From an uncultured Fusobacterium sp. (lineage in GTDB: Bacteria > Fusobacteriota > Fusobacteriia > Fusobacteriales > Fusobacteriaceae), in NCBI RefSeq assembly GCF_905200055.1, contig NZ_CAJKIS010000023.1:1-37420 (forward strand): a stretch of DNA of 37,420 nucleotides, given 5' to 3'. The translations under genes and the position numbers were made by a program. The notes under the pieces are model-generated. The model saw only the letters and a list, made by a program, of their open reading frames with translations, had not been told where the DNA came from and ran no database searches. Below, piece after piece: positions 6,726 through 14,358 of the stretch. Position 1 is the first letter of the stretch, and each line of letters opens with the position of its first letter.

Positions 6726-7811
6726 ATGAAAATAAAAGATATTTTAGAAAAAAACGAGTTTACTAAAGATGATTTAGTTGCTCTTATGAAGATAGATAAT
6801 CCTACTGATTTAGATATGCTTTTTAAAAAGGCTTATGAAGTTAAAGCTAAGTATGTAGGGAAAAAAGTTTATTATAGAGGACTTATTGAAATAAGTAATA
6901 TTTGTATAAAAAATTGTAAATATTGTGGAATAAGAAGAGATAATAATAAGGTTGAAAGATTCTCAATGAATAAAGATGAGATCATGCAAGCTGTAAAATG
7001 GATATATGATAATAACTATGGTTCTATTGCTCTTCAATCTGGAGAAAGACAAGATAATGAATTTATAGATTTTATAGAAGATATAATTAAAGAAATAAAA
7101 AAACTATCTAATGGGAAGTTAGGAATCACACTTTCTTTAGGAGAACAATCTTATGAGACATATAAAAGATGGTTTGATGCAGGAGCTCACAGATATCTTT
7201 TAAGAATTGAAAGTACTAATGAAAATATATTTAAACATATTCATCCTCAAGATAAAAAACATGAATTTCAAGTTAGAAAAAGATGTTTAGAATTCTTAAG
7301 AGATATTGGATATCAAGTTGGAACAGGGGTTATGATTGGTATGCCAAATCAAACAGAGGAAGATTTAGTCAATGATATTCTTTTTTACAAAGATATGAAA
7401 ATTGATATGATAGGTATGGGACCATATATTTTACATAAAGATACTCCATTAGGACAAGAGTGGGAAACTATAGTTCCTACTACTGAAAAAAGAGTTGAAT
7501 TAGGGCTTAAAATGATCGCTATTACAAGGATTTTATTAAAAGATGTAAATATAGCAGCTACTACTGCACTTCAAGGACTTGATCCTCTAGGTAGAGAAAA
7601 GGGGCTTTTAGCTGGAGCAAATATTTTAATGCCTACTGCTACACTACAAGACTATAAAGGTAAATACTTACTTTATGATAATAAGCCAGGAATTGATGAT
7701 AGTGTTGAAAGAGCAAAAGCCTCATTAGATGAAAAAGTAAAAAGTGTAGGGGATGAAATAGTATATGGAGAATGGGGAGACTCTCTTTTCTTTAAAAGAA
7801 AAAATTTATAA
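6726..7811 (+). CDS. hydE: [FeFe]-hydrogenase maturation radical SAM enzyme HydE
   Basis: HydE is a radical SAM protein that takes part in building the di-iron subcluster of the [FeFe]-hydrogenase H-cluster, with HydF and HydG. The 361-residue protein has the radical SAM cluster motif CIKNCKYC (CX3CX2C) near residue 59, preceded by YYRGLIEISNI. It also has LSLGEQSYETYKRWFDAGAHRYLLRIES and, near the end, TALQGLDPLGREKGLLAGAN, both typical of HydE rather than BioB. The optional C-terminal Cys cluster seen in some HydE proteins is absent. The ribosome binding site AAAGGAG lies six bases before ATG. hydF, hydG and the hydrogenase are not in the window. BioB- or PylB-like relatives are the main alternative, less likely given the motifs. 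Confidence 0.85.
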   Translation: MKIKDILEKNEFTKDDLVALMKIDNPTDLDMLFKKAYEVKAKYVGKKVYYRGLIEISNICIKNCKYCGIRRDNNKVERFSMNKDEIMQAVKWIYDNNYGSIALQSGERQDNEFIDFIEDIIKEIKKLSNGKLGITLSLGEQSYETYKRWFDAGAHRYLLRIESTNENIFKHIHPQDKKHEFQVRKRCLEFLRDIGYQVGTGVMIGMPNQTEEDLVNDILFYKDMKIDMIGMGPYILHKDTPLGQEWETIVPTTEKRVELGLKMIAITRILLKDVNIAATTALQGLDPLGREKGLLAGANILMPTATLQDYKGKYLLYDNKPGIDDSVERAKASLDEKVKSVGDEIVYGEWGDSLFFKRKNL

Positions 7812-7833
7812 ACATAAACTACTATAAAAATAA

Positions 7834-7871
7834 AAGCAGCCTCTTAGAACTATAAGAAGCTGCTATTTTTT
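7834..7871. terminator. bidirectional terminator between hydE and pheB-like gene
   Basis: AAGCAGC (7834-7840) pairs with GCTGCT (7859-7864), with an inner CTTA/TAAG, and is followed by TATTTTTTATT on the plus strand. The minus-strand side has a weaker T-run. The T-run reaches the stop codon of the convergent gene. Confidence 0.75.
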
Positions 7872-8307
7872 ATTCCACTGCTACCAATCTTGCTGAATTA
7901 ACAAAATCAAATTTTAATAAAGCTTCAATTATATCTTCAATAGGCATACATGCCTCTGAAATATCAAGGGATATTATAACTGATGCCACATTATTAATAG
8001 GAATATTCTGATTTATTGTAAGAATATTTCCATTTACAGAAGATATAAAGTTTAGTACTTCAGATAAAGCTCCTTTTTTATGGGCTAACATAATTGAAAT
8101 AAGTGCTTTTCTTCCCATGCTATTTTCTGAAGGAGTAAAAACAAAATCTTTGTACTTATAATATGTACTTCTACTGATTCCAACCATCTTTACAGCTTCA
8201 CTTACCCCTTTTACCTTCCCATTATTTAAAAGATTTCTAGCTTCAATAACTTTATCAAAATAATCTGGAAGTATCTCTTTACTTACTATTAAATATTGTT
8301 TCCCCAC
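7870..8307 (-). CDS. pheB: ACT domain-containing protein, PheB/UPF0735 family
   Basis: The family is an ACT-domain protein of unclear function, once proposed to act in phenylalanine biosynthesis or its control. The 145-residue product has an N-terminal helix-turn-helix-like segment (about 28-55, KGVSEAVKMVGISRSTYYKYK) and a C-terminal ACT domain (about 68-143, starting RKALISIMLAHKKGALSEVL). That layout and length match UPF0735. The start is GTG at 8307, fixed by GGAGGG six to eight bases upstream. It lies downstream of hcp but is separated by 135 bases, so it may have its own promoter. The symbol follows family usage; the biochemical role is not established. Confidence 0.82.
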   Translation of the reverse strand: MGKQYLIVSKEILPDYFDKVIEARNLLNNGKVKGVSEAVKMVGISRSTYYKYKDFVFTPSENSMGRKALISIMLAHKKGALSEVLNFISSVNGNILTINQNIPINNVASVIISLDISEACMPIEDIIEALLKFDFVNSARLVAVE

Positions 8308-8442
8308 TTTACCCTCCTTTTGTTCTCTTTAATTATGTACATCACTAAAATATTAACATTAAAACAATTTTTTAGCAATTATTTTAAGTAATTTTTTATA
8401 ATTTATTCTAAAAAAATGTAATTAGGGGAAACTAAGTTTATT

Positions 8443-10068
8443 TTAATCAAAAAATCTTTCTAAATCTTCCTCTACCTCTCCTATACTTCCAATATTGAAA
8501 TTTTCTACTAAAACCTTGGCTACATTTGGAGATAAAAATCCAGGTAAAGTAGGACCTAAATGAATATTTTTTACTCCTAAATAAAGTAAACTTAATAATA
8601 CAATTACTGCTTTCTGTTCATACCAAGATATATTATAAATTATTGGAAGTTTATTAATATCATCTAAATTAAATACTTCTTTTAATTTTAATGCTATCAA
8701 AGCTAAAGAGTAAGAATCATTACATTGCCCTGCATCTAAAACTCTTGGAATACCATTGATCATTCCTAAATCTAATTTATTATATCTGTACTTTGCACAA
8801 CCTGCTGTAAGGATAACTGTATCTTTAGGAAGATTTTTAGCAAACTCTGTATAATATTCTCTTTTCTTACTTCTTCCATCACATCCACCCATAACAATAA
8901 ATTTTTTGATATCTCCATTTTTTATAGCTTCTACTATTTTATCTGCTAATTGAAAAACTTGATTATGAGCAAATCCTCCTATTATCTCTCCTTTTTCAAT
9001 CTCTTTTGGAGGTAAAGATCTCTTAGCCATTTCTATTACTTCTGAGAAATCTTTTATCTCTCCATCAATATGTTTACAACCCTCAAAAGATACAAGTCCT
9101 GTAGTAAAAATTCTATTTTTATATGATTCTTTAGGAGGAACTATACAATTTGTTGTCATTATAATTGGTCCATTGAAGCTTTCAAACTCCTCTTGCTGTT
9201 TCCACCAAGCATTTCCATAATTTCCTATAAAATTACTATATTTTTTAAATTTTGGATAATAATGTGCTGGTAACATCTCAGAATGAGTATATACATCAAC
9301 TCCTGTTCCTTGTGTTTGTTCTAGTAGCATCTCTAAATCTTTTAAATCATGTCCAGATATAAGTATACCAGGATTTTTTCCAACTCCTAGATTGACCTTT
9401 GTAATTTCAGGATCTCCATAGTTTTTAGTATTCGCTCTATCTAAAAGTTCCATTCCTGCCACACCATATTTTCCTACTTCTAAAACAAGAGATATTAATT
9501 CTTCAACTGTTATATTTTGTTTTAATGTTTCTGCTAGGGCTTTCTCTATAAATAGATTTATACTATCATCTATCTCGTTTAAAACTGCTCCATGTTTAAG
9601 ATAAGCAGCTAATCCTTTTAAACCATATACTATCATCTCTTTTAAACTTCTTTTATCCTCATCTTTTTCAAATAATATCCCTGCTTCTTCTATTTTTACT
9701 AAAAATTCTTCCCTTTTAATAGAGATTAAAGCAGCCTTTGATAGACCTTCTTTATTTCCCAATCTATTTAAAAGTTTCTCTTTTACTTTTAATGTTCTCT
9801 CTATCTTATCTTTTAAATCTTCACTATTAAAATTAACATTTGTTATTGTTGTAAAAAGATTTTCTATTACTAAAATATCAATCTCTCTTAATTCCTCTTT
9901 TCCTTCTTCTCTCAACCTCACTAAAATTTCTGAAATTCCTTTAGTTATATATATTAAAAGATCTTGTAAATACGCTACATCAGAAGTTTTACCACACACT
10001 CCTACTATTTTACATCCTGTACAACCTGCTGTTTCTTGGCATTGATAGCAAAACATTTTATTTTCCAT
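8443..10068 (-). CDS. hcp: hybrid cluster protein (hydroxylamine/NO reductase)
   Basis: Hcp carries a [4Fe-4S] cluster and a unique Fe-S-O hybrid cluster; it reduces hydroxylamine in vitro and is thought to detoxify nitric oxide in cells. In the 541 residues the N-terminal cluster ligands are C7, C10, C19 and C25 (CX2CX8CX5C), the spacing found in Hcp of strict anaerobes. The hybrid-cluster ligands are present: H240 (SGHDL), E264 (THSEM), C308 (TTNCIVPP), then the Cys residues in MGGCDGR, TAGCAKYR and GQCNDS, and the E and K of YEQKA. GGAGG lies just before ATG. The gene is divergent from an HcpR-like regulator, with a palindromic operator 22 bases upstream of its -10 box. All key residues are present, so it should be active. 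Confidence 0.95.
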   Translation of the reverse strand: MENKMFCYQCQETAGCTGCKIVGVCGKTSDVAYLQDLLIYITKGISEILVRLREEGKEELREIDILVIENLFTTITNVNFNSEDLKDKIERTLKVKEKLLNRLGNKEGLSKAALISIKREEFLVKIEEAGILFEKDEDKRSLKEMIVYGLKGLAAYLKHGAVLNEIDDSINLFIEKALAETLKQNITVEELISLVLEVGKYGVAGMELLDRANTKNYGDPEITKVNLGVGKNPGILISGHDLKDLEMLLEQTQGTGVDVYTHSEMLPAHYYPKFKKYSNFIGNYGNAWWKQQEEFESFNGPIIMTTNCIVPPKESYKNRIFTTGLVSFEGCKHIDGEIKDFSEVIEMAKRSLPPKEIEKGEIIGGFAHNQVFQLADKIVEAIKNGDIKKFIVMGGCDGRSKKREYYTEFAKNLPKDTVILTAGCAKYRYNKLDLGMINGIPRVLDAGQCNDSYSLALIALKLKEVFNLDDINKLPIIYNISWYEQKAVIVLLSLLYLGVKNIHLGPTLPGFLSPNVAKVLVENFNIGSIGEVEEDLERFFD

Positions 10069-10098
10069 TTTTTACCTCCATAATCATTTTATATTTGT

Positions 10099-10104
10099 AT
10101 TATA
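10099..10104 (-). promoter_or_regulatory. -10 box of the hcp promoter
   Basis: TATAAT on the minus strand (10104-10099). The hexamer at -35 (CATAAA) is poor, as expected for an activator-dependent promoter. The operator centre (10133.5) is 34.5 bases from the end of this box, about -41.5 from the likely start of transcription. Confidence 0.7.
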
Positions 10105-10126
10105 GAATATTCTCTTCTTATTTTAT

Positions 10127-10140
10127 GTTGCATAAGCAAC
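10127..10140. promoter_or_regulatory. HcpR-type operator, hcp/regulator intergenic region
   Basis: GTTGCATAAGCAAC is a palindrome with two 5-bp arms, GTTGC and GCAAC, separated by four A/T bases. It lies between the divergent hcp and Crp/Fnr-regulator genes. It is nearly identical to the site at 10847-10860. For the regulator's own promoter (TTGCAT 10129-10134, 18 bases, TATAAT 10153-10158) it covers the -35 box, which suggests autorepression. Confidence 0.8.
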
Positions 10141-10158
10141 TGATATTTATGATATAAT
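10129..10158 (+). promoter_or_regulatory. promoter of the Crp/Fnr regulator gene
   Basis: TTGCAT (10129-10134), 18 bases, TATAAT (10153-10158) with an extended TGA just before it. The -35 box lies inside the palindromic operator. Confidence 0.6.
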
Positions 10159-10181
10159 ATAAAATATATGAAAGGAGTAAC

Positions 10182-10841
10182 ATGGAAAATATAGATTTTT
10201 TAATGAAATTACCAATTTTTTATAATCTTAAAAATGAGGAGATAATCAATATATTAAACTTTTTTAATTATTCTAAAGAAGATTTTGAAAAAAATAATTT
10301 TATCTTTGAAATAGGAAAACCTATTAGTAAAATAGGAATAATTTTATCTGGAGAGATTAATATTATAAAAGAAGATTTCTGGGGAAATAGAAATATTTTG
10401 AATAAATTTAAAAGTGGAGAGATTTTTGGAGAGGTTTTTGCTCTTGCTAAAGTTTCGCCAAATAATATATTGGTAGAAACTTCTCAAAATTCTAAAATAT
10501 TATTTTTAAATTTAACTAACTTCTCAATAGATAATGAAAATAATTCCAATGAAATCTTAAAATTTTTATCTAATATCTTTAAAATATCTTTGAAAAAAAA
10601 CATTCTCTTTACTGAAAAATTAGAACATATTACTAAAAAAACTATAAGAGAAAAAATTATATCATATCTTTCAACTGAAGCCCTTAAAAATAGATCTAAC
10701 TCTTTCTTCATAAAATTTGATAGACAAGAATTAGCAGATTATCTCTTTGTTGAGAGAAGTGCACTATCACGTGAACTTAGTTCTATGAAAAAAGATGGTT
10801 TAATTGAATATAATAAAAATCATTTTACTTTGATAAAATAA
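10182..10841 (+). CDS. Crp/Fnr-family transcriptional regulator, HcpR-like
   Basis: This is likely the nitrosative-stress regulator of hcp. The 219 residues have an N-terminal cyclic-nucleotide-binding-type beta barrel (about 10-115, with GIILSGEINIIKEDFWGN and FKSGEIFGEVFAL), a dimer helix (about 120-150) and a C-terminal winged helix (about 160-219). The recognition region is DRQELADYLFVERSALSREL. The sequence contains no cysteine at all, so it cannot bind an FNR-type Fe-S cluster. HcpR of other anaerobes is known to sense NO through haem, which would fit, but no haem ligand can be assigned here. Gene position and the two matching palindromes support the HcpR role. Confidence 0.82.
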   Translation: MENIDFLMKLPIFYNLKNEEIINILNFFNYSKEDFEKNNFIFEIGKPISKIGIILSGEINIIKEDFWGNRNILNKFKSGEIFGEVFALAKVSPNNILVETSQNSKILFLNLTNFSIDNENNSNEILKFLSNIFKISLKKNILFTEKLEHITKKTIREKIISYLSTEALKNRSNSFFIKFDRQELADYLFVERSALSRELSSMKKDGLIEYNKNHFTLIK

Positions 10842-10846
10842 TTTTC

Positions 10847-10888
10847 GTTGCAAAAGCAACATACTTTTAATAATTTTTTATCTATAAT
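10847..10888 (+). promoter_or_regulatory. HcpR-type operator and -10 box of the ferredoxin-like gene
   Basis: The palindrome GTTGCAAAAGCAAC (10847-10860) is followed after 22 bases by TATAAT (10883-10888). The spacing is exactly the same as at hcp. It begins five bases after the regulator's stop codon, so the ferredoxin-like gene has its own regulated promoter. Confidence 0.78.
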
Positions 10889-10918
10889 ATCCATATAAAT
10901 ATTAAAGGAGGATCTTTT

Positions 10919-11626
10919 ATGATAAGAAAAATTATTAAAATAGATGAAAATAAGTGCGATGGTTGTGGAGCTTGTGTTAAAGCTTGCCATGAAGGAGCTA
11001 TTGGTCTAATAAATGGAAAGGCTAAACTTTTAAGAGATGATTATTGTGATGGACTTGGAGATTGCCTTCCATCATGTCATACTGAAGCTATAACTTTTGA
11101 AGAAAGGGAAGCTCTTCCATATGATGAAAAAGCTGTTACGAATAATATTGCCTCTAAAGCTTGTTCTGCCCACTCTTGTCCAGGACACAAAATTGAAATT
11201 ATAAAGAAAGAAAAAGAAGAGGAAAAGTCTTTTGATTCTATTGAAAGTGAAATATTAAAAAGTAAACTTAGTCAATGGCCTATTCAAATAAAATTAGTTC
11301 CTACTAATGCTAGCTTTTTTAAAGATGCAAATCTTTTAATTGCTGCTGACTGTACAGCTTTTGCATATGGAAATTTTCACAATGAATTTATTAAAAATCG
11401 TATAACACTTATTGGCTGCCCTAAACTTGATTCTGGAAATTATACTGAAAAATTAACTGAAATTTTAAAAATAAATAATATAAAATCTTTAACAGTTGTA
11501 AAAATGGATGTTCCTTGTTGTAGTGGAATTGAAAAATCTTGTGTAGAAGCTTTAAAAGTTAGTGGAAAATTTATTCCTTGGCAAGTTATTACAATTACAA
11601 GAGATGGAAGAAAAAAAGAAATATAA
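10919..11626 (+). CDS. two-cluster ferredoxin-like protein associated with Hcp
   Basis: This is a probable electron donor or redox partner for Hcp. The 235-residue protein has an N-terminal 2[4Fe-4S] ferredoxin domain (about 1-60): CDGCGACVKAC near residue 14, then a second set CDGLGDCLPSC near residue 42. A further Cys-rich piece, CSAHSC, follows near residue 82. The C-terminal part (about 110-235) is a separate domain with more cysteines (DCTAFAYG, GCPKLD, PCCSGIEKSC). Proteins of this layout are often found beside hcp in anaerobes. The shared operator and identical promoter geometry support co-regulation with hcp. AAAGGAGG precedes ATG. Electron transfer to Hcp is an inference. Confidence 0.8.
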   Translation: MIRKIIKIDENKCDGCGACVKACHEGAIGLINGKAKLLRDDYCDGLGDCLPSCHTEAITFEEREALPYDEKAVTNNIASKACSAHSCPGHKIEIIKKEKEEEKSFDSIESEILKSKLSQWPIQIKLVPTNASFFKDANLLIAADCTAFAYGNFHNEFIKNRITLIGCPKLDSGNYTEKLTEILKINNIKSLTVVKMDVPCCSGIEKSCVEALKVSGKFIPWQVITITRDGRKKEI

Positions 11627-11630
11627 AGTA

Positions 11631-11671
11631 AAAAAGTAACTTTAGTTTTTACACTAGAGTTACTTTTTTTA
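11631..11671. terminator. bidirectional terminator between ferredoxin-like gene and uraA
   Basis: AAAAAGTAACT (11631-11641) pairs with AGTTACTTTTT (11658-11668), extended by TTAG/CTAG, and is followed by T-rich sequence on both strands. Confidence 0.8.
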
Positions 11672-11686
11672 TAAACATCTTATCTA

Positions 11687-12949
11687 TTAATCTAATTTTT
11701 TATTAATCATAAGCTCTCTATCTTTAGGTAGTAACTTATTACAAAGAACTCCAACTAATGCAGCTAGAGCAAGCCCTGATACAGAAACTGTTTTCCAAAT
11801 AATAATATTATCTATTGCAATTCCAAATACAAATATTAATGAGGCAATTATTAGGTTTCTTGAGTTAGAGAAATCTAATTTTGAATCTACCATTGTTCTT
11901 GCTCCAACTGAAGAGATCATTCCAAATAGTATAATTGATACTCCTCCCATTACAGGTTGAGGAATTGTTTGAAGAATAACTCCAAATTTACCTAAAAGCC
12001 CTAATACTATTGCATAACAAGCTGCTATTCTAAGAACAGATGGATCATAAACTTTAGTTACAGCTAAAACTCCTGTGTTCTCTCCATAAGTCGTGTTTGC
12101 TGGTCCACCTAAGAATCCTGCTGCTATTGTTGCAAGTCCATCTCCCATAAGAGTTCTGTGTATTCCAGGATTTTTAAAGAAATCTTTTCCAACAACTGCT
12201 CCATTAGTAGTGATATCTCCTATATGCTCAATAAATACAACTAATGCTATTGGAGCTATTGCAAGTATTGCACTTAAAGATATTTTTGGCATTGTAAATA
12301 GATCTGAAGCAGCCTCATGAGAAAGTCCTATCCATTTTGCATTTAAAATAGGTTCAAAATCAACAAATCCCAACATTACTGATACTGCATATCCTAAAAT
12401 AACTGACACAAGAATAGGAATTAATCTTAAAAATGATTTTTTCATAAGTGTTATAGTTATCATTGATAAAATAACAACTGAAGCAACTATTAAACTTTTA
12501 AGATCAAATTTACCATTTGCATATCCTGCCATACTTAAAGCAACTGGACTCATTCTAAATCCGATTACCATTATAATAGGTCCTGTTACTATTGGTGGAA
12601 AGAATGATTTAATTTTTTCAACTCCAAATATTTTTACTAAAATTGACATAATAATATAGATTATACCAGCAGCTACTACTCCACCTTTTATTGCAGCTAT
12701 TCCCTCTTCTCTTAAAACTAAAGTTAAAGCCCCTATAAAAGCAAATGATGAACCTAAAAATACTGGAACAATCCCCTTAGTGCAAAAGTGAAATACTAAT
12801 GTCCCTACTCCAGCAGCTATTAGTGCTATTGATGGGTTTAAACCTGTAAGAAAAGGTACAAGAACTGTTGCTCCAAACATAGCTAATACATGTTGTGCCC
12901 CTAGCAAAAGTTTTGTCTTTGTTCCAAGTTTTACCTCTTTTTCTTCCAT
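11687..12949 (-). CDS. uraA: uracil permease, NCS2 family
   Basis: This is an inner-membrane proton-coupled uracil importer. The 420-residue protein has about 14 hydrophobic segments and starts with the family N-terminus LLLGAQHVLAMFGATVLVPF. It includes VFLGSSFAFIGAL, the helix-8 substrate-binding segment FIEHIGDIT (glutamate) and helix-10 segment GGPANTTYGENTGVLAVT (second glutamate), the two residues known to bind uracil in UraA. GGAGGAG precedes ATG. It follows the thioesterase gene after a terminator, so it probably has its own promoter. No pyr genes are near. Xanthine-type NCS2 transporters are a less likely alternative. Confidence 0.9.
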   Translation of the reverse strand: MEEKEVKLGTKTKLLLGAQHVLAMFGATVLVPFLTGLNPSIALIAAGVGTLVFHFCTKGIVPVFLGSSFAFIGALTLVLREEGIAAIKGGVVAAGIIYIIMSILVKIFGVEKIKSFFPPIVTGPIIMVIGFRMSPVALSMAGYANGKFDLKSLIVASVVILSMITITLMKKSFLRLIPILVSVILGYAVSVMLGFVDFEPILNAKWIGLSHEAASDLFTMPKISLSAILAIAPIALVVFIEHIGDITTNGAVVGKDFFKNPGIHRTLMGDGLATIAAGFLGGPANTTYGENTGVLAVTKVYDPSVLRIAACYAIVLGLLGKFGVILQTIPQPVMGGVSIILFGMISSVGARTMVDSKLDFSNSRNLIIASLIFVFGIAIDNIIIWKTVSVSGLALAALVGVLCNKLLPKDRELMINKKLD

Positions 12950-12989
12950 TTCTCCTCCTTAAAATTTTATATATTTTAATACTTTAAAA

Positions 12990-13012
12990 AAAGGATAGCT
13001 TAACTATCCTTT
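12990..13012 (-). terminator. terminator overlapping the end of the thioesterase gene
   Basis: On the minus strand AAAGGATAG (13012-13004) pairs with CTATCCTTT (12998-12990), followed by T residues. The last codons of the thioesterase, AAA GGA TAG, form the first arm. Confidence 0.8.
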
Positions 13013-13381
13013 TAATTTACCTAAGAATTTTTCTTCGTTAACTATAAATCTAGAATGTTCTCCCTCTCCAACAACATTCTCATTATGATATACCTTAACT
13101 GAAAAATCTAATCTTTTTCCATCTATTTTTTCTAAAGTAGAGATACATTTTAATCTATCTCCAACTAAATTAGCTTTTAAATGCTTTATATTAACAGATA
13201 CTCCAACTGTTGTATCTCCCTCTTTCATATATTGTTGAGCCAGTTCAAAAGAAGTTTGCTCCATAAATGCTATTAACATTGGTGTTGAAAATACTTCTAA
13301 TGCTCCTGAAGCAACTTTCGCTGCTGTTTCTTCTGCTTTTACTACCTTTTCAAGTGTTAATGTTATTCCCTCTTTTAACAT
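13004..13381 (-). CDS. hotdog-fold thioesterase, fluoroacetyl-CoA thioesterase (FlK)-like
   Basis: This probably hydrolyses an acyl-CoA; the natural substrate is unknown. The 125-residue product is one hotdog domain. The residues matching the FlK catalytic set are in place: T33 (STPMLIAFME), E41 of the same segment, and H67 (VNIKHLKANLVGD), followed by the typical VGDRLKC and FSVKVYHNENVVGEGEHSRFIV strands. AGGAGG lies just before ATG at 13381. It has its own near-consensus promoter and its own terminator, so it is a single-gene unit. FlK relatives in gut anaerobes rarely have anything to do with fluoroacetate. Confidence 0.8.
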   Translation of the reverse strand: MLKEGITLTLEKVVKAEETAAKVASGALEVFSTPMLIAFMEQTSFELAQQYMKEGDTTVGVSVNIKHLKANLVGDRLKCISTLEKIDGKRLDFSVKVYHNENVVGEGEHSRFIVNEEKFLGKLKG

Positions 13382-13415
13382 ACTTTCCTCCTAAGTTACA
13401 CAATATATCTTGAAA

Positions 13416-13444
13416 ATTATACTATATACTTCTTACTTTGTCAA
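13416..13444 (-). promoter_or_regulatory. near-consensus promoter of the thioesterase gene
   Basis: On the minus strand TTGACA (13444-13439), 17 bases, TATAAT (13421-13416). Both boxes are perfect, giving a short leader of about 28 bases. Confidence 0.8.
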
Positions 13445-13450
13445 CTATTG

Positions 13451-13699
13451 TTATTTTCTTTTTTTCAATTCTAAAGTTCTTCCTCTCAAAAGAAGATAAC
13501 CTACTGCAAGAAAAAAATATGATACATACACTCCTATTAAGCTTTTTTTAACTTTAAAATAATCAAAAGTCTTATAACCTATTTTAAGTATTCCTATGAT
13601 ATATTTATCATCAGATTCCTTTGTTGAACTTAAAAGAAGTATACCTGAGTAAGTTATTCCTATTATAGCTAAAATAATTACTCCCCAAATTTTTATCAT
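13451..13699 (-). CDS. small membrane protein of unknown function
   Basis: The 82-residue product has two hydrophobic segments, about 4-25 (IWGVIILAIIGITYSGILLL) and about 56-71 (LIGVYVSYFFLAVGYLLL), linked by a polar loop with DDKY. It ends in a basic tail. I do not recognise a family. TAGGAGG lies well placed before ATG, and the gene starts only eight bases after the thiN stop, so it is probably translated as the last gene of the nuclease/thiN operon. The charge distribution suggests both ends are cytoplasmic. Confidence 0.6.
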   Translation of the reverse strand: MIKIWGVIILAIIGITYSGILLLSSTKESDDKYIIGILKIGYKTFDYFKVKKSLIGVYVSYFFLAVGYLLLRGRTLELKKRK

Positions 13700-13707
13700 A
13701 ATTCCTC

Positions 13708-14346
13708 CTAAATCTCTTCATTTAAGATTATTCCCATAAGTTTTCCAGTAGAAAAACTAACTTCACACCTCTCTTCTACTGCTATATTACTCATACATAT
13801 GGAATCCCCTTGATGAAGAATATATTTATTTAAAGGATATTTAAAACCTTTTAATGTTAAATCCTCTACTTTTTCTGAAAATGGAACGAATGATATAGTT
13901 TTTCCCTTTGCTCCTTCTATTTTTTTCTCTTTTTCTATTGAAAAAATCTTTTCTTTCTCTGTTAAAAATATTGTATTTTTAAATTTAAAAATTAGATTTA
14001 GATTTGTAAGAGCATGATCTATTCTTCCTCCTAGCCCGCCAATTATTCTAATCTCATCATATCCTTTATCCACCAAATATTGTAATACAAGTTCTCCATC
14101 TGTAAAGTCTTTATCTTTAGGAAATCTTTTTATTACTATATTATTTATACTATATTTCTCTAAGATTTCCTCTGAAACAGAATCCAAATCTCCCCAAATT
14201 TCTAATGGAAATACACCTAACTTTTCTAAATGTAAAGCTCCACCATCTGCACAATATATATCTCCCTTTTCTTTTAAAAGAAGATCTTTAAAATACTCAA
14301 CTCTTCCTTCTAGTTCACCATTAAAAAAAACATATGCTATCTTCAT
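13708..14346 (-). CDS. thiN: thiamine pyrophosphokinase
   Basis: The enzyme transfers pyrophosphate from ATP to thiamine, making thiamine diphosphate directly from imported thiamine. The 212-residue protein has the family motifs in order: YCADGGALHL near residue 31, IWGDLDSVS near 50, FPKDKDFTDGEL near 75 and IIGGLGGRIDHALTNL near 100. A C-terminal beta-rich thiamine-binding domain follows (about 130-210). The start is ATG at 14346 with AGAGGT upstream, 12 bases after the exported nuclease gene. No THI-box riboswitch is seen upstream of the operon. Confidence 0.9.
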   Translation of the reverse strand: MKIAYVFFNGELEGRVEYFKDLLLKEKGDIYCADGGALHLEKLGVFPLEIWGDLDSVSEEILEKYSINNIVIKRFPKDKDFTDGELVLQYLVDKGYDEIRIIGGLGGRIDHALTNLNLIFKFKNTIFLTEKEKIFSIEKEKKIEGAKGKTISFVPFSEKVEDLTLKGFKYPLNKYILHQGDSICMSNIAVEERCEVSFSTGKLMGIILNEEI

Positions 14347-14358
14347 TATTACCTCTTA

